Shown piece by piece: positions 7,123 to 14,237 of a DNA stretch of 64,000 nucleotides (positions within the stretch are counted from its first letter, which is position 1; the number at the start of each line of letters is the position of its first letter). Under the pieces are notes generated by a model that saw nothing but the letters and a program-made list of their open reading frames with translations, was not told the origin of the DNA and did no database searches. Source of the stretch: an uncultured Anaerococcus sp. (lineage in GTDB: Bacteria; Bacillota; Clostridia; Tissierellales; Peptoniphilaceae); NCBI RefSeq assembly GCF_943912385.1, contig NZ_CALTTY010000001.1:1-64000 (forward strand), written 5' to 3'. The position numbers were made by a program, and so were the translations under genes.

Positions 7123-7845
7123 CTATTTCGCCGGCCTAAAGCCAGCATCCCTAGCTTCTTTTTCTGTTTGGAAATATACTGCATTTTTTTCTTTGACCAT
7201 CTCATAAGAATCACATTCTGGCAGGTGGTAGACCTTGGAGTTTTTGTTGCCCTTTATAAGGTAGGGCTTATCTGATAATTCTTTTTCATCAGTACTTTTT
7301 TTAGACCAGATTCCAAGCTTCTTATCTTGGGCGGATTTTTCTAGGTCTTTTAGGAGACCATGGTATTTTATATCTGGCTTATAGTAGTTTGCATAGGCGT
7401 AGCCTTCTTTAACTAAGATTCCATTTAAAGTATTCTTTCCTATATCATCGATACTAGGATTTTCTATAGGTTCTTCTAGCCAAATATACCTTAAGAGCCT
7501 ATCATACTTATCCCTATCTGAAATATCTCTTTCTAGGTAAATTTCCTTATTTGAGAGAATTTCTTCAGTAAATTCCTTGGCATCATCGGCCATAAATTGG
7601 GCTGGTTTCCCATCTTTTGCGACTTCGGGTGTATTTACGCCAACAAATCTAATTTTTTCTTCTCTTCCACCTAGTTTTACCCGGATAGTATCCCCGTCAT
7701 GGGCATAGATAAATTTTGCTTTTTCAAAACTTTTTTCCGCGTCATTTTCCTCAGTTCTAGAGTGGATTTCACTATTATCACTAGGTAAATCACAGGAGAC
7801 TATGCTTAGGATAAGGATAAGGTAAAGGATTATTTTTTTAATCAT
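7123..7845 (-). CDS. Secreted thermonuclease-family lipoprotein with C-terminal Ada-like zinc domain
   Basis: I place the start at the ATG at 7845, not at the longer in-frame ATG at 7902. It has an AAAGGAA ribosome site, overlaps the fur-family stop by 8 bp, and gives a lipoprotein signal (MIKKIILYLILILSIVSC). The 240-residue product has a staphylococcal nuclease-like domain: AHDGDTIRVKL, IRFVGVNTPE, RDKYDRLLRYIW and GYAYANYY. It ends with a short Cys/His segment, NSKVYHLPECDSYEMV...FQTEKEARDAGFRPAK, like the metal-binding domain of Ada and many secreted nucleases. It probably degrades extracellular DNA or RNA. Cotranscribed with the Zur-like gene. Confidence 0.87.
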   Translation of the reverse strand: MIKKIILYLILILSIVSCDLPSDNSEIHSRTEENDAEKSFEKAKFIYAHDGDTIRVKLGGREEKIRFVGVNTPEVAKDGKPAQFMADDAKEFTEEILSNKEIYLERDISDRDKYDRLLRYIWLEEPIENPSIDDIGKNTLNGILVKEGYAYANYYKPDIKYHGLLKDLEKSAQDKKLGIWSKKSTDEKELSDKPYLIKGNKNSKVYHLPECDSYEMVKEKNAVYFQTEKEARDAGFRPAK

Positions 7846-8260
7846 TTGCCAATTTCCTTTGGCAGTCTGGGCAAATCCCGTAAAATTCAAAGTTATGGCC
7901 ATTTATTATAAAGCCAGTTTCTTTCATTGCTTCTTCTTCTAGTTCATGGACTGGGCAAGATTCTATGACAAGTTTTTTCCCGCAGTTATTGCAAGTTATA
8001 AAGTGTTTGTGATCGTCCTTGTTTATTTGATAGTAGGAAATTCCATCGATATCTGCTGTCTTTAAGAGCAGGTCATTTTCTTCAAGGATATTTAAATTTC
8101 TATAGACCGTAGACAGGTCCATCGCCATTTTATCTTGAAGGTCTAAATAAATTTCTTGGCCTGAAACCGGCTCGTTTTTTTTATCTATATATTCTAAAAT
8201 CAGCCTACGTTGCTTAGTAATTCTTAAATTTTTATCTCTTAAAAGGTCATTTAAATTCAT
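7838..8260 (-). CDS. zur: Fur-family metalloregulator, probably Zur
   Basis: This 140-residue Fur-family repressor has a winged-helix N-terminus (RITKQRRLILEYI, then the recognition helix region DLSTVYRNLNIL), the metal/dimerisation segment DDHKHFITC, and two structural-zinc Cys pairs, CNNCGKK and CPDCQRK. The family includes Fur, Zur and PerR. It is divergent from znuA-znuC-znuB, with a palindromic site in between, so zinc sensing is the best reading. PerR cannot be excluded from sequence alone. The downstream nuclease gene shares its transcript. Confidence 0.82.
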   Translation of the reverse strand: MNLNDLLRDKNLRITKQRRLILEYIDKKNEPVSGQEIYLDLQDKMAMDLSTVYRNLNILEENDLLLKTADIDGISYYQINKDDHKHFITCNNCGKKLVIESCPVHELEEEAMKETGFIINGHNFEFYGICPDCQRKLAND

Positions 8261-8289
8261 AGTGTCTCCTTAAAACTACTATACTTTAT

Positions 8290-8339
8290 TTGACAGATAT
8301 AAAAACGCCTATATAATATCTATTGCAAATGACTTGCAA
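8290..8339 (+). promoter_or_regulatory. znu promoter with candidate Zur operator
   Basis: TTGACA (8290-8295) and TATAAT (8312-8317) are separated by 16 bp. Just downstream, 8323-8339 reads TTGCAA-N5-TTGCAA. Its core, TGCAAAT-G-ACTTGCA, is a 7-1-7 inverted repeat of the spacing used by Fur-family repressors. Its place over the transcription start fits repression of znuA by the divergent Zur-like protein. The motif itself is not the known Bacillus Zur box. Confidence 0.55.
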
Positions 8340-8350
8340 AAGGAGAATTT

Positions 8351-9379
8351 ATGAAAAAGAAAAATATATTTATAGCCTTAGCCCTTGCCCTTGCAGTAAC
8401 AGCTTGTGGCAATGAAGAAGCTAAGACTAATAAAACAGAAATTACAGAAGTAAATAAGAAAGATATTAAAGAAGAAACAGGGGAAGAGGTAATTTACGCT
8501 TCCTTCTATCCAACCTATAACCTAACTAAGCAAATAGCTGGAGATAAATTTGAAGTAAGATCTTTTAATTCCCTTACAACAGAAAGCCATGGCTTTGAAC
8601 CATCCGCCAAGGAGATAGCAGAGCTTGGCCAAGCAAGCCTTATCTTTATGAATGGGGCTGGTATGGAGGAGTGGAAGGATGATGTAAGCGGTAATGTCGA
8701 AATAGACATGGTTGATACAAGTAAGGGTCTTGACCTAATAAAGGCAGGTAAGGACAAAGGAGTAGGCGGTCGCATGCATGACCATGATAAAGAAGGCCAC
8801 CGCCACGACGAAGATAGCAATATGCATGACCATGGTGAAGAAGGTCACCATCACCACGGAGAATATGACCCCCATACTTGGTTATCACCTGTAAATGCCA
8901 AGGCTCAAGCTAAGGTTATTTGTGATAAGCTTTCAGAAATAGACCCAGCCAATAAGGAATATTATGAGGCAAACTATGAAAAAATAGCAAGCGACCTCGA
9001 TGAGCTTATAGAAGAATACACAGCTAAGTTTAACGAAGTTGATAATAAGAAATTTATAGTTCCTCATGAAGCCTTTGGATATGTAGCAAGGGATTTTGGA
9101 CTTGAACAAATTCCTCTAGCAAGCCTTACATCAACAGATGATCCTGATGCTAAGGTTTTAAAGGAAATGATAGACCTTGCGAGGGCAGAAGAAATTAATA
9201 CCGTATTTTTTGAAAAAGGTGGGTCAGATAAGGCGGCAAAAACCATAGCAGATGAGATAGGAGCAGACACTAAACCCCTTGATACTATGGAATTTGCTTC
9301 CCAGGAAGATTTAAACAAGGGTCTTACCCTCCAAGAATTAATCAAGGTAAACCTTGAAAATATATATATAAGTCACTAG
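8351..9379 (+). CDS. znuA: Zinc ABC transporter substrate-binding lipoprotein
   Basis: This 342-residue cluster A-I solute-binding protein has a lipoprotein signal ending in VTAC (C19) and the ZnuA fold: SFYPTYNLTKQIAG, then FEPSAKEIAELGQA with a metal ligand, DPHTWLSP, FIVPHEAFGYVARDFGL and FFEKGGSDKAAKTIA. Residues 143-169 form a histidine-rich loop (MHDHDKEGHRHDED and GEEGHHHHG), which in ZnuA/AdcA proteins collects Zn2+. It delivers zinc to ZnuBC outside the membrane. First gene of the zinc-uptake operon. Confidence 0.95.
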   Translation: MKKKNIFIALALALAVTACGNEEAKTNKTEITEVNKKDIKEETGEEVIYASFYPTYNLTKQIAGDKFEVRSFNSLTTESHGFEPSAKEIAELGQASLIFMNGAGMEEWKDDVSGNVEIDMVDTSKGLDLIKAGKDKGVGGRMHDHDKEGHRHDEDSNMHDHGEEGHHHHGEYDPHTWLSPVNAKAQAKVICDKLSEIDPANKEYYEANYEKIASDLDELIEEYTAKFNEVDNKKFIVPHEAFGYVARDFGLEQIPLASLTSTDDPDAKVLKEMIDLARAEEINTVFFEKGGSDKAAKTIADEIGADTKPLDTMEFASQEDLNKGLTLQELIKVNLENIYISH

Positions 9380-9391
9380 CATAATATAAAC
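9380..9391 (+). promoter_or_regulatory. -10 hexamer six bases before znuC ATG (possible leaderless start)
   Basis: CATAAT (9380-9385) is followed by exactly 6 nt and then the znuC ATG. No Shine-Dalgarno is visible. The -35 is poor, so this may only be a secondary promoter within the operon. Confidence 0.35.
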
Positions 9392-10051
9392 ATGAAGCTA
9401 ATTGAGATAAGAAACCTAAAATTCGGATATAATGAAAATTTAATACTAAAAGATGTAAACTTAAGTTTAGAAAAGGGGGACTTTGCCGTAATCTCTGGCG
9501 AAAACGGTTCAGGTAAGTCGACTCTAATCAAGCTAATATTAGGCGAGTTAAAAAAAGACGCAGGTCTTATCAAACTCTTTGAAACCGACATGGAAGACTT
9601 TAAAAATTTTGATAAGATAGGTTACGTACCCCAGCTAAACGACGCTGTAAAGGTAGCCTTTCCAGTAAGCTGTAGGGAATATGTGGGACTAAACCTCTAT
9701 AAGGAATTTTCTATTTTTAATACTCTCACTAAAAAAAGTAAGTCCAAGATAGAAAACACCTTCGCCTCGTTAAAGATAAAGGACTTAATAGATAGGCCCT
9801 TTAATAAATTATCAGGAGGCCAGGCCCAAAGGGTTATGATAGCAAGGGCCATGGTAAATAATCCAGATATCCTAATCTTAGATGAACCGACGGTTGGAAT
9901 TGATAAAAAATCCAAGGAAGACTTCCTAAATCTTTTAGTCAACCTTAACCGCCACCACAATATATCAATTTTAATGATAACCCATGAAATGAACATCTTA
10001 GCTAGTTATGTGGATAAGGTATTTAAATTAAAGGAGGGGGTCATATGCTAG
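9392..10051 (+). CDS. znuC: Zinc ABC transporter ATP-binding protein
   Basis: This 219-residue ABC ATPase has the Walker A loop GENGSGKST, a Q-loop around VPQLND, the signature LSGGQAQR, the Walker B ILILDEPT and the switch His in MITHEMN. It energises zinc import through ZnuB. Its ATG follows znuA by 12 bp and has no Shine-Dalgarno; instead a CATAAT hexamer ends six bases upstream. It overlaps znuB by 7 bp. Confidence 0.93.
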   Translation: MKLIEIRNLKFGYNENLILKDVNLSLEKGDFAVISGENGSGKSTLIKLILGELKKDAGLIKLFETDMEDFKNFDKIGYVPQLNDAVKVAFPVSCREYVGLNLYKEFSIFNTLTKKSKSKIENTFASLKIKDLIDRPFNKLSGGQAQRVMIARAMVNNPDILILDEPTVGIDKKSKEDFLNLLVNLNRHHNISILMITHEMNILASYVDKVFKLKEGVIC

Positions 10052-10860
10052 GATATGATTTTATGAGAAGGGCCCTTGTAGTGGGTCTTATGCTTGCGGT
10101 AATCATACCGATGATTGGGCTCGTGATGATAAATAGGAAGACATCAATGATAGGAGATGCCCTATCTCACGCCTCCCTTTCAGGTATAGCCATGGGACTT
10201 ATCCTTGCCATAAATCCTATGATAGGCTCGCTTATTTTTTGTGTAGTAGCAGCCTTTGCTATTGAAATAATTAGGAAAAAGTTTAAAGACTTTGGTGACA
10301 TGGCCACAGCCATAATAATGAGCTTTGGCATAGGCCTTGCAGCCATCCTATCTGACTTTGCCCCAGGAGGAAAAAGCTTTGAATCCTACCTATTTGGGTC
10401 AATTACAACCGTATCAAGAGAGGACTTGATCATGGTATTTATAATTTTCCTAATGGTGGTCATAATGAGTGCGTATTTCTATAATTCCCTCTTATATATA
10501 TCGATAAATCCTTTACTGGCAAGGCTAGCAGGAGTTAAGGTGAGACTTGTAAATGCAGTTTTTACATTTCTTACAGCTATCACCATAGCCATATCAGCTA
10601 AGATTGTGGGAGCTCTTATGATAACATCCCTTATGGTCATCCCCGTGGCAACAGCCCTAGTAATAAGCAACTCATATAAGAAAACCTACCTATTCTCCCT
10701 GATATTTTCTGTAATCTTTATGTTAAGTGGGATTACAATTTCATTTTACCAGGGACTTAAACCAGGTGGGGCTATAGTAATGGTAGCCATATGGACCCTC
10801 TTAATTGTGGCAATATTTAAAAAAATAAGAGAAAAAATCAAAAAAATGACCTCCGAATAG
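10045..10860 (+). CDS. znuB: Zinc ABC transporter permease
   Basis: This 271-residue polytopic membrane protein of the ABC-3 family has about eight hydrophobic segments. Family marks include MIGDALSHASLSGIAMG near the N-terminus, the FGSITTVSREDL coupling region and KIVGALMITSLMVIPVATAL. It forms the membrane channel for Zn2+ with ZnuC. The start overlaps the znuC stop (ATATGCTAG) and has AAGGAGG upstream. The stop codon lies in the loop and 3' arm of the terminator, so the operon ends very tightly. Confidence 0.93.
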   Translation: MLGYDFMRRALVVGLMLAVIIPMIGLVMINRKTSMIGDALSHASLSGIAMGLILAINPMIGSLIFCVVAAFAIEIIRKKFKDFGDMATAIIMSFGIGLAAILSDFAPGGKSFESYLFGSITTVSREDLIMVFIIFLMVVIMSAYFYNSLLYISINPLLARLAGVKVRLVNAVFTFLTAITIAISAKIVGALMITSLMVIPVATALVISNSYKKTYLFSLIFSVIFMLSGITISFYQGLKPGGAIVMVAIWTLLIVAIFKKIREKIKKMTSE

Positions 10861-10871
10861 GGGGTCTTTTT
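10848..10871 (+). terminator. Terminator of the znu operon
   Basis: GACCTCC (10848-10854) pairs with GGGGGTC (10860-10866) across GAATA, then T5. The znuB TAG stop (10858-10860) is inside the hairpin. Confidence 0.85.
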
Positions 10872-11072
10872 GTTTGGATGGGTGTATGTTCCCTTAAATT
10901 ATAGTCTAAATAAATATTCTATATATTAGTTTATATATGGTTTTGTATAAAAGGTAAATAGCCTCAATACAGTATGAATTTTTAAATTTTTCAGAATATT
11001 ATGCTAAATTTAATTAGTAAAAACTGAATCGAGTTTAACTTAAGAAATATTTAATTATTTAGTTGTAAAACA

Positions 11073-11081
11073 TGGTATAAT
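11073..11081 (+). promoter_or_regulatory. Extended -10 promoter (TGGTATAAT)
   Basis: TGGTATAAT is an extended -10 element about 45 bp before the short ORF at 11128. The rest of the 10872-11127 gap is very AT-rich, and I see no other gene or repeat in it. Confidence 0.5.
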
Positions 11082-11127
11082 ATTACAGAAAAATTATATA
11101 AAGTAAAATAAACCTGAGAGGTGAAAT

Positions 11128-11196
11128 ATGGGATTTTCCTATGATAAATTATGGAAAATGTTAATAGAAGATAGGAGAGAAGATTATGGAAAATAA
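11128..11196 (+). CDS. 22-residue ORF resembling the N-terminus of an XRE regulator
   Basis: A GAGAGGTG ribosome site precedes an ATG encoding MGFSYDKLWKMLIEDRREDYGK. The opening closely resembles the first helix of XRE-type regulators of Firmicutes (M-x-x-SYxKLWKLLID). The ORF then ends, overlapping the start of the CPBP gene by 11 bp. It could be the truncated remnant of a regulator gene that now serves as a translated leader for the protease, or a functional upstream peptide. It is too short for a DNA-binding domain. Confidence 0.45.
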   Translation: MGFSYDKLWKMLIEDRREDYGK

Positions 11197-12043
11197 AAAT
11201 AGAATAAAGAATTTTTTAAAAATCATCTTAAGGATTTTTATATTGTTGCTGGCAATCGCCGTTTTCACTAGCGGGATTATGCTTGCCATATCACTAATAT
11301 TTTATGGAAAAACCTACTTTAATAGTGACTATAAAAATGCAAACCTAGTGATGTTAATGGGAACTACGGGTCAATTATTGGCAGGCATATTTTTTGTGAA
11401 ATTTATTTTGAAAAAGAAAATTGATTACATCTTTTTTAAAAAAGAAGGCCTTGCCAAGAACATTTGCATTGGGCTATTCCTAGGATTACTGCAAATTTCA
11501 ATTTATGTATTATTAGATATGGGGAGGGGAGTTCTAGTATACAGTGGAAGTAGCTTTGGTAATTTTAATTTGATACTTCTTGCCTACTTTGTAGGATTTT
11601 TTATCCAATCAACATCAGAAGAAGTCTTGGTAAGAGGAATCTTAACTAGAGTTCTATCTGATAGATTTGGAAGAAACGTTGCAATCCTACTACCTTCGAT
11701 ATTTTTTGGACTTTTGCACCTGGGTAATGAGGGAGTTACAATTATTTCCACACTTAATACGATCCTAGTGGGCATATTTTTTGCAAAATTACTATTTTAT
11801 AAAGAAAATATTATGTTGACCTCTGGAGTTCATGCAGGTTGGAACTTTTCCATGGCAATGATTTATGGCTTAAACGTAAGTGGCTTTAGTGGATTTGATA
11901 GCTTACTTAATTTTAAAATTTTAAATTATAACTTGTACGATGAAATTTATGGGCCAGAGGGCAGTATAGTGGTAACATTTATTGAAATTATAAGTATTTT
12001 TATTATATTTTATTTAGAGAGAAGAAAGGAAGTAAATAAATAG
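11186..12043 (+). CDS. CPBP-family intramembrane metalloprotease
   Basis: This 285-residue polytopic protein carries the CAAX-protease/bacteriocin-processing (Abi) motifs in order: EExxxR in STSEEVLVRGILTR, FxxxH in FFGLLHLGNE, and HxxxN in HAGWNF. These place two Glu and two His at an intramembrane zinc site. Bacterial members are linked to bacteriocin self-immunity or prenyl-protein processing; the substrate here is unknown. It is preceded by an overlapping short ORF and followed by a nuclease fragment, so it lies in an accessory patch between conserved operons. Confidence 0.85.
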   Translation: MENKNRIKNFLKIILRIFILLLAIAVFTSGIMLAISLIFYGKTYFNSDYKNANLVMLMGTTGQLLAGIFFVKFILKKKIDYIFFKKEGLAKNICIGLFLGLLQISIYVLLDMGRGVLVYSGSSFGNFNLILLAYFVGFFIQSTSEEVLVRGILTRVLSDRFGRNVAILLPSIFFGLLHLGNEGVTIISTLNTILVGIFFAKLLFYKENIMLTSGVHAGWNFSMAMIYGLNVSGFSGFDSLLNFKILNYNLYDEIYGPEGSIVVTFIEIISIFIIFYLERRKEVNK

Positions 12044-12312
12044 AAAAAATCTGTTCAAGAATTCAACCTTTAGGTTCTCTAACTATAAGAGTTAGGCAAA
12101 GGTGGAGGAATTATTTTTCAAGCAAAGACGGTGGCAACAAAAATTTAATTGAGCTTAAGAATAAAGAGGGTGAAGAATACTTTGAAAAGTATTTCACCTT
12201 TACCCTAATAGAATTCTACAACAGGTCTTATGATCCAGAAAAAATAATTGAAAGAGAGCAATATTGGAAAAAATGTTTTGATACAATTAATAATGGATAC
12301 AATAGTAATTAA
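12042..12312 (+). pseudogene. GIY-YIG nuclease, C-terminal fragment
   Basis: An open frame without a start codon runs from just after the protease stop to a TAA at 12310-12312. It reads RVRQRWRNYFSSKDGGNK, then NLIELKNKEGEEYFEKYF, and ends IEREQYWKKCFDTINNGYNSN. This matches the C-terminal part of small GIY-YIG family nuclease-like proteins (a Gly-Gly-Asn-Lys-xLIEL turn and a REQYWK motif with the metal-binding Glu). The N-terminal GIY and YIG strands are missing, so the gene is truncated and presumably inactive. Confidence 0.65.
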
Positions 12313-12322
12313 AAAAAATTTA

Positions 12323-12346
12323 CCAGTTATTTAGCTGGGATTTTTT
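12323..12346 (+). terminator. Terminator after the GIY-YIG fragment
   Basis: CCAGTT (12323-12328) pairs with AGCTGG (12333-12338), with one wobble, and is followed by a T run. Confidence 0.65.
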
Positions 12347-12390
12347 ATATCTTAGTATGATATAATATTACATATATAGAAAGGATTTTT

Positions 12391-13116
12391 ATGAAGATTA
12401 TTATTTCACCAGCTAAGAGTTTTAAGCATTTTGATAATATAGAGACAGAAGAGCTTTTATTTCCTGAAAAGACTAAGGTTTTAGTAGATAGGATAAAGAA
12501 GCTTTCTTTAAATGAGATAGGAAATCTCAATATGACCAATGACAAGCTTACAGAAAAAGCTTATTCTGACTACCAGGATTTTGATTTTGAAAATCTCCCA
12601 AATCCAGCGCTTTTTTCCTATGATGGCCTGGTTTTTAAGCAGTTTGATATGGAAGATTTCGATGACATAGGATATTTAAATGACCATGTCTATATTCTTT
12701 CTGCCCTTTACGGACTTTTAAAGCCTATGACAGGAATTAGGGACTATAGGTTATATTTTGATAATTCCATGTATGATCTGTATGAGTTTTGGGCTGATGA
12801 TATTTATAAGAAGCTTTATAAAGATGATGATCTTATTATAAATCTTGCTAGTAAGGAATATACCAAGACTATTAGGCCTTTTCTCAAGGATACTGATAAG
12901 TTTCTAACAATTGATTTTAAGGAAGTTCGTGATGGTAAGTTAAAGTCGGTTGTGGCCTATATGAAACAGGCCAGGGGTGCCATGCTTAGGGAAATTATCA
13001 CAAGGAAAATTGAGGATGTTGATGAAATTAAAAAGCTAGATATAAACGGATATGTCTACGACCCTTATAATTCTAAAAGAGATACTCTGACCTTTGTAAG
13101 AGATGGGGATAAGTAA
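12391..13116 (+). CDS. yaaA: YaaA peroxide-stress protein (UPF0246)
   Basis: This 241-residue protein opens with the family hallmark MKIIISPAKSF and contains FSYDGLVFKQFD, LSALYGLLKPMTGIRDYRL and NLASKEY. In E. coli YaaA lowers intracellular free iron and protects DNA from peroxide damage, and it binds DNA. Here it heads the repair block sbcD-sbcC-addB-addA, sharing the A of its TAA stop with the sbcD ATG. This fits a role in DNA protection. A TATAAT-type promoter and an AAAGGA ribosome site are upstream. Confidence 0.93.
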   Translation: MKIIISPAKSFKHFDNIETEELLFPEKTKVLVDRIKKLSLNEIGNLNMTNDKLTEKAYSDYQDFDFENLPNPALFSYDGLVFKQFDMEDFDDIGYLNDHVYILSALYGLLKPMTGIRDYRLYFDNSMYDLYEFWADDIYKKLYKDDDLIINLASKEYTKTIRPFLKDTDKFLTIDFKEVRDGKLKSVVAYMKQARGAMLREIITRKIEDVDEIKKLDINGYVYDPYNSKRDTLTFVRDGDK

Positions 13117-14237
13117 TGAGACTCCTCCACCTATCTGACCTTCATATAGGAAAAAATCTGGGAAATTTTTCCCTCCTTGAAGACCAGATATATGTCTTAG
13201 ATCAGATTTTAGAAATAATAAGAGAGAGAAAAATTGAAGCTGTGATGGTTGCAGGTGATATCTTTGATACAGCAGTCGCCTCAGCAGAGGCCCTAGACCT
13301 TTATAATTATTTTATAGAAAAAATTATATTTGATATAAAAATCCCAGTCCTTGCTATTTCCGGCAACCATGATTCTGCAAAGAGACTTGATATAAATAAA
13401 AGATTTTACAAAACCAATAGGTATTATCTTGCGGGAGAATACACTAAAGACTTAGTAACTTTAGAAGATGAATACGGACCAGTCCATTTTTTCCTCTTAC
13501 CATTCATGTCCCTTGCCAAGGGAAGGACTATTTTTGATGGGGGAATAAAAGATTTTACCGACCTTTATAGGTTGGCACTTAAGGATTATAACTACAAGGA
13601 CAGGAATGTCCTAATCACACATTGTTATGCTTCAAAAATAAGTGAAGGCCTAGAAAAAGCCTACAACGAGGGGCAAAAACCCCTTACAATTGGAGGCTCT
13701 GATATGATGAATGCGGCACTTTTTATGGATTTTGACTACACGGCCCTAGGCCACCTCCACTCAGCTCATTTCGTCCTTGACCCCAAAATTAGGTATTCAG
13801 GGACCTTTATGCCTTATTCCTTTGATAAAAAAGATAGGAATAAGTCAGTAACACTAGTAGATCTTAAAAAAGAAACAGTAGAAATAGAAAAAATACCAGT
13901 CAAGCTTTTAAGGGAATTTGAAGTAAGGGAGGGTTTTTTTGATGATTTGATAAGGGAAGAACCTTCTGATTCCTATATCAAATTTATCCTAGAAGATAAG
14001 GCAACAGTGGAAAATGCCATGGCGAAGTTTAAGAAAAAATTTCCAAATGCAGTTTTAATTAATTATAAATCAAGGTCCGTATTTAACATGGAAGATAAGA
14101 AAATAGATATAGACGTAGAAAATAAGTCGACCCTTGATTTGTTTAAAGATTTTATTTCCTATAAGGACCAAAGAGACCTTACAGATAGCGAGCTAAGGGT
14201 CGTGGAAGAAGTGATTGGAGATATAAATGAAGGTTAG
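13116..14237 (+). CDS. sbcD: SbcD nuclease subunit
   Basis: This 373-residue Mre11/SbcD-type metallophosphoesterase has the motifs LSDLHIG, AGDIFD, SGNHD, ITHCYA and the metal-binding YTALGHLHS. With SbcC it forms the ATP-driven nuclease that opens DNA hairpins and trims blocked double-strand ends. Its start overlaps the yaaA stop (TAATG) and its end overlaps sbcC by 11 bp, so all three are translationally coupled. Confidence 0.95.
   Translation: MRLLHLSDLHIGKNLGNFSLLEDQIYVLDQILEIIRERKIEAVMVAGDIFDTAVASAEALDLYNYFIEKIIFDIKIPVLAISGNHDSAKRLDINKRFYKTNRYYLAGEYTKDLVTLEDEYGPVHFFLLPFMSLAKGRTIFDGGIKDFTDLYRLALKDYNYKDRNVLITHCYASKISEGLEKAYNEGQKPLTIGGSDMMNAALFMDFDYTALGHLHSAHFVLDPKIRYSGTFMPYSFDKKDRNKSVTLVDLKKETVEIEKIPVKLLREFEVREGFFDDLIREEPSDSYIKFILEDKATVENAMAKFKKKFPNAVLINYKSRSVFNMEDKKIDIDVENKSTLDLFKDFISYKDQRDLTDSELRVVEEVIGDINEG

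Noticed and set aside
7846..7902. Longer N-terminus for the nuclease starting at 7902
   Set aside because: It would place 19 extra residues before a clear lipoprotein signal, lies inside the Zur-like gene and lacks a ribosome site.
8646..8888. Tyr/His-rich reverse-strand frame opposite znuA
   Set aside because: It is a shadow of the His-rich metal loop of ZnuA; no ribosome site or promoter.
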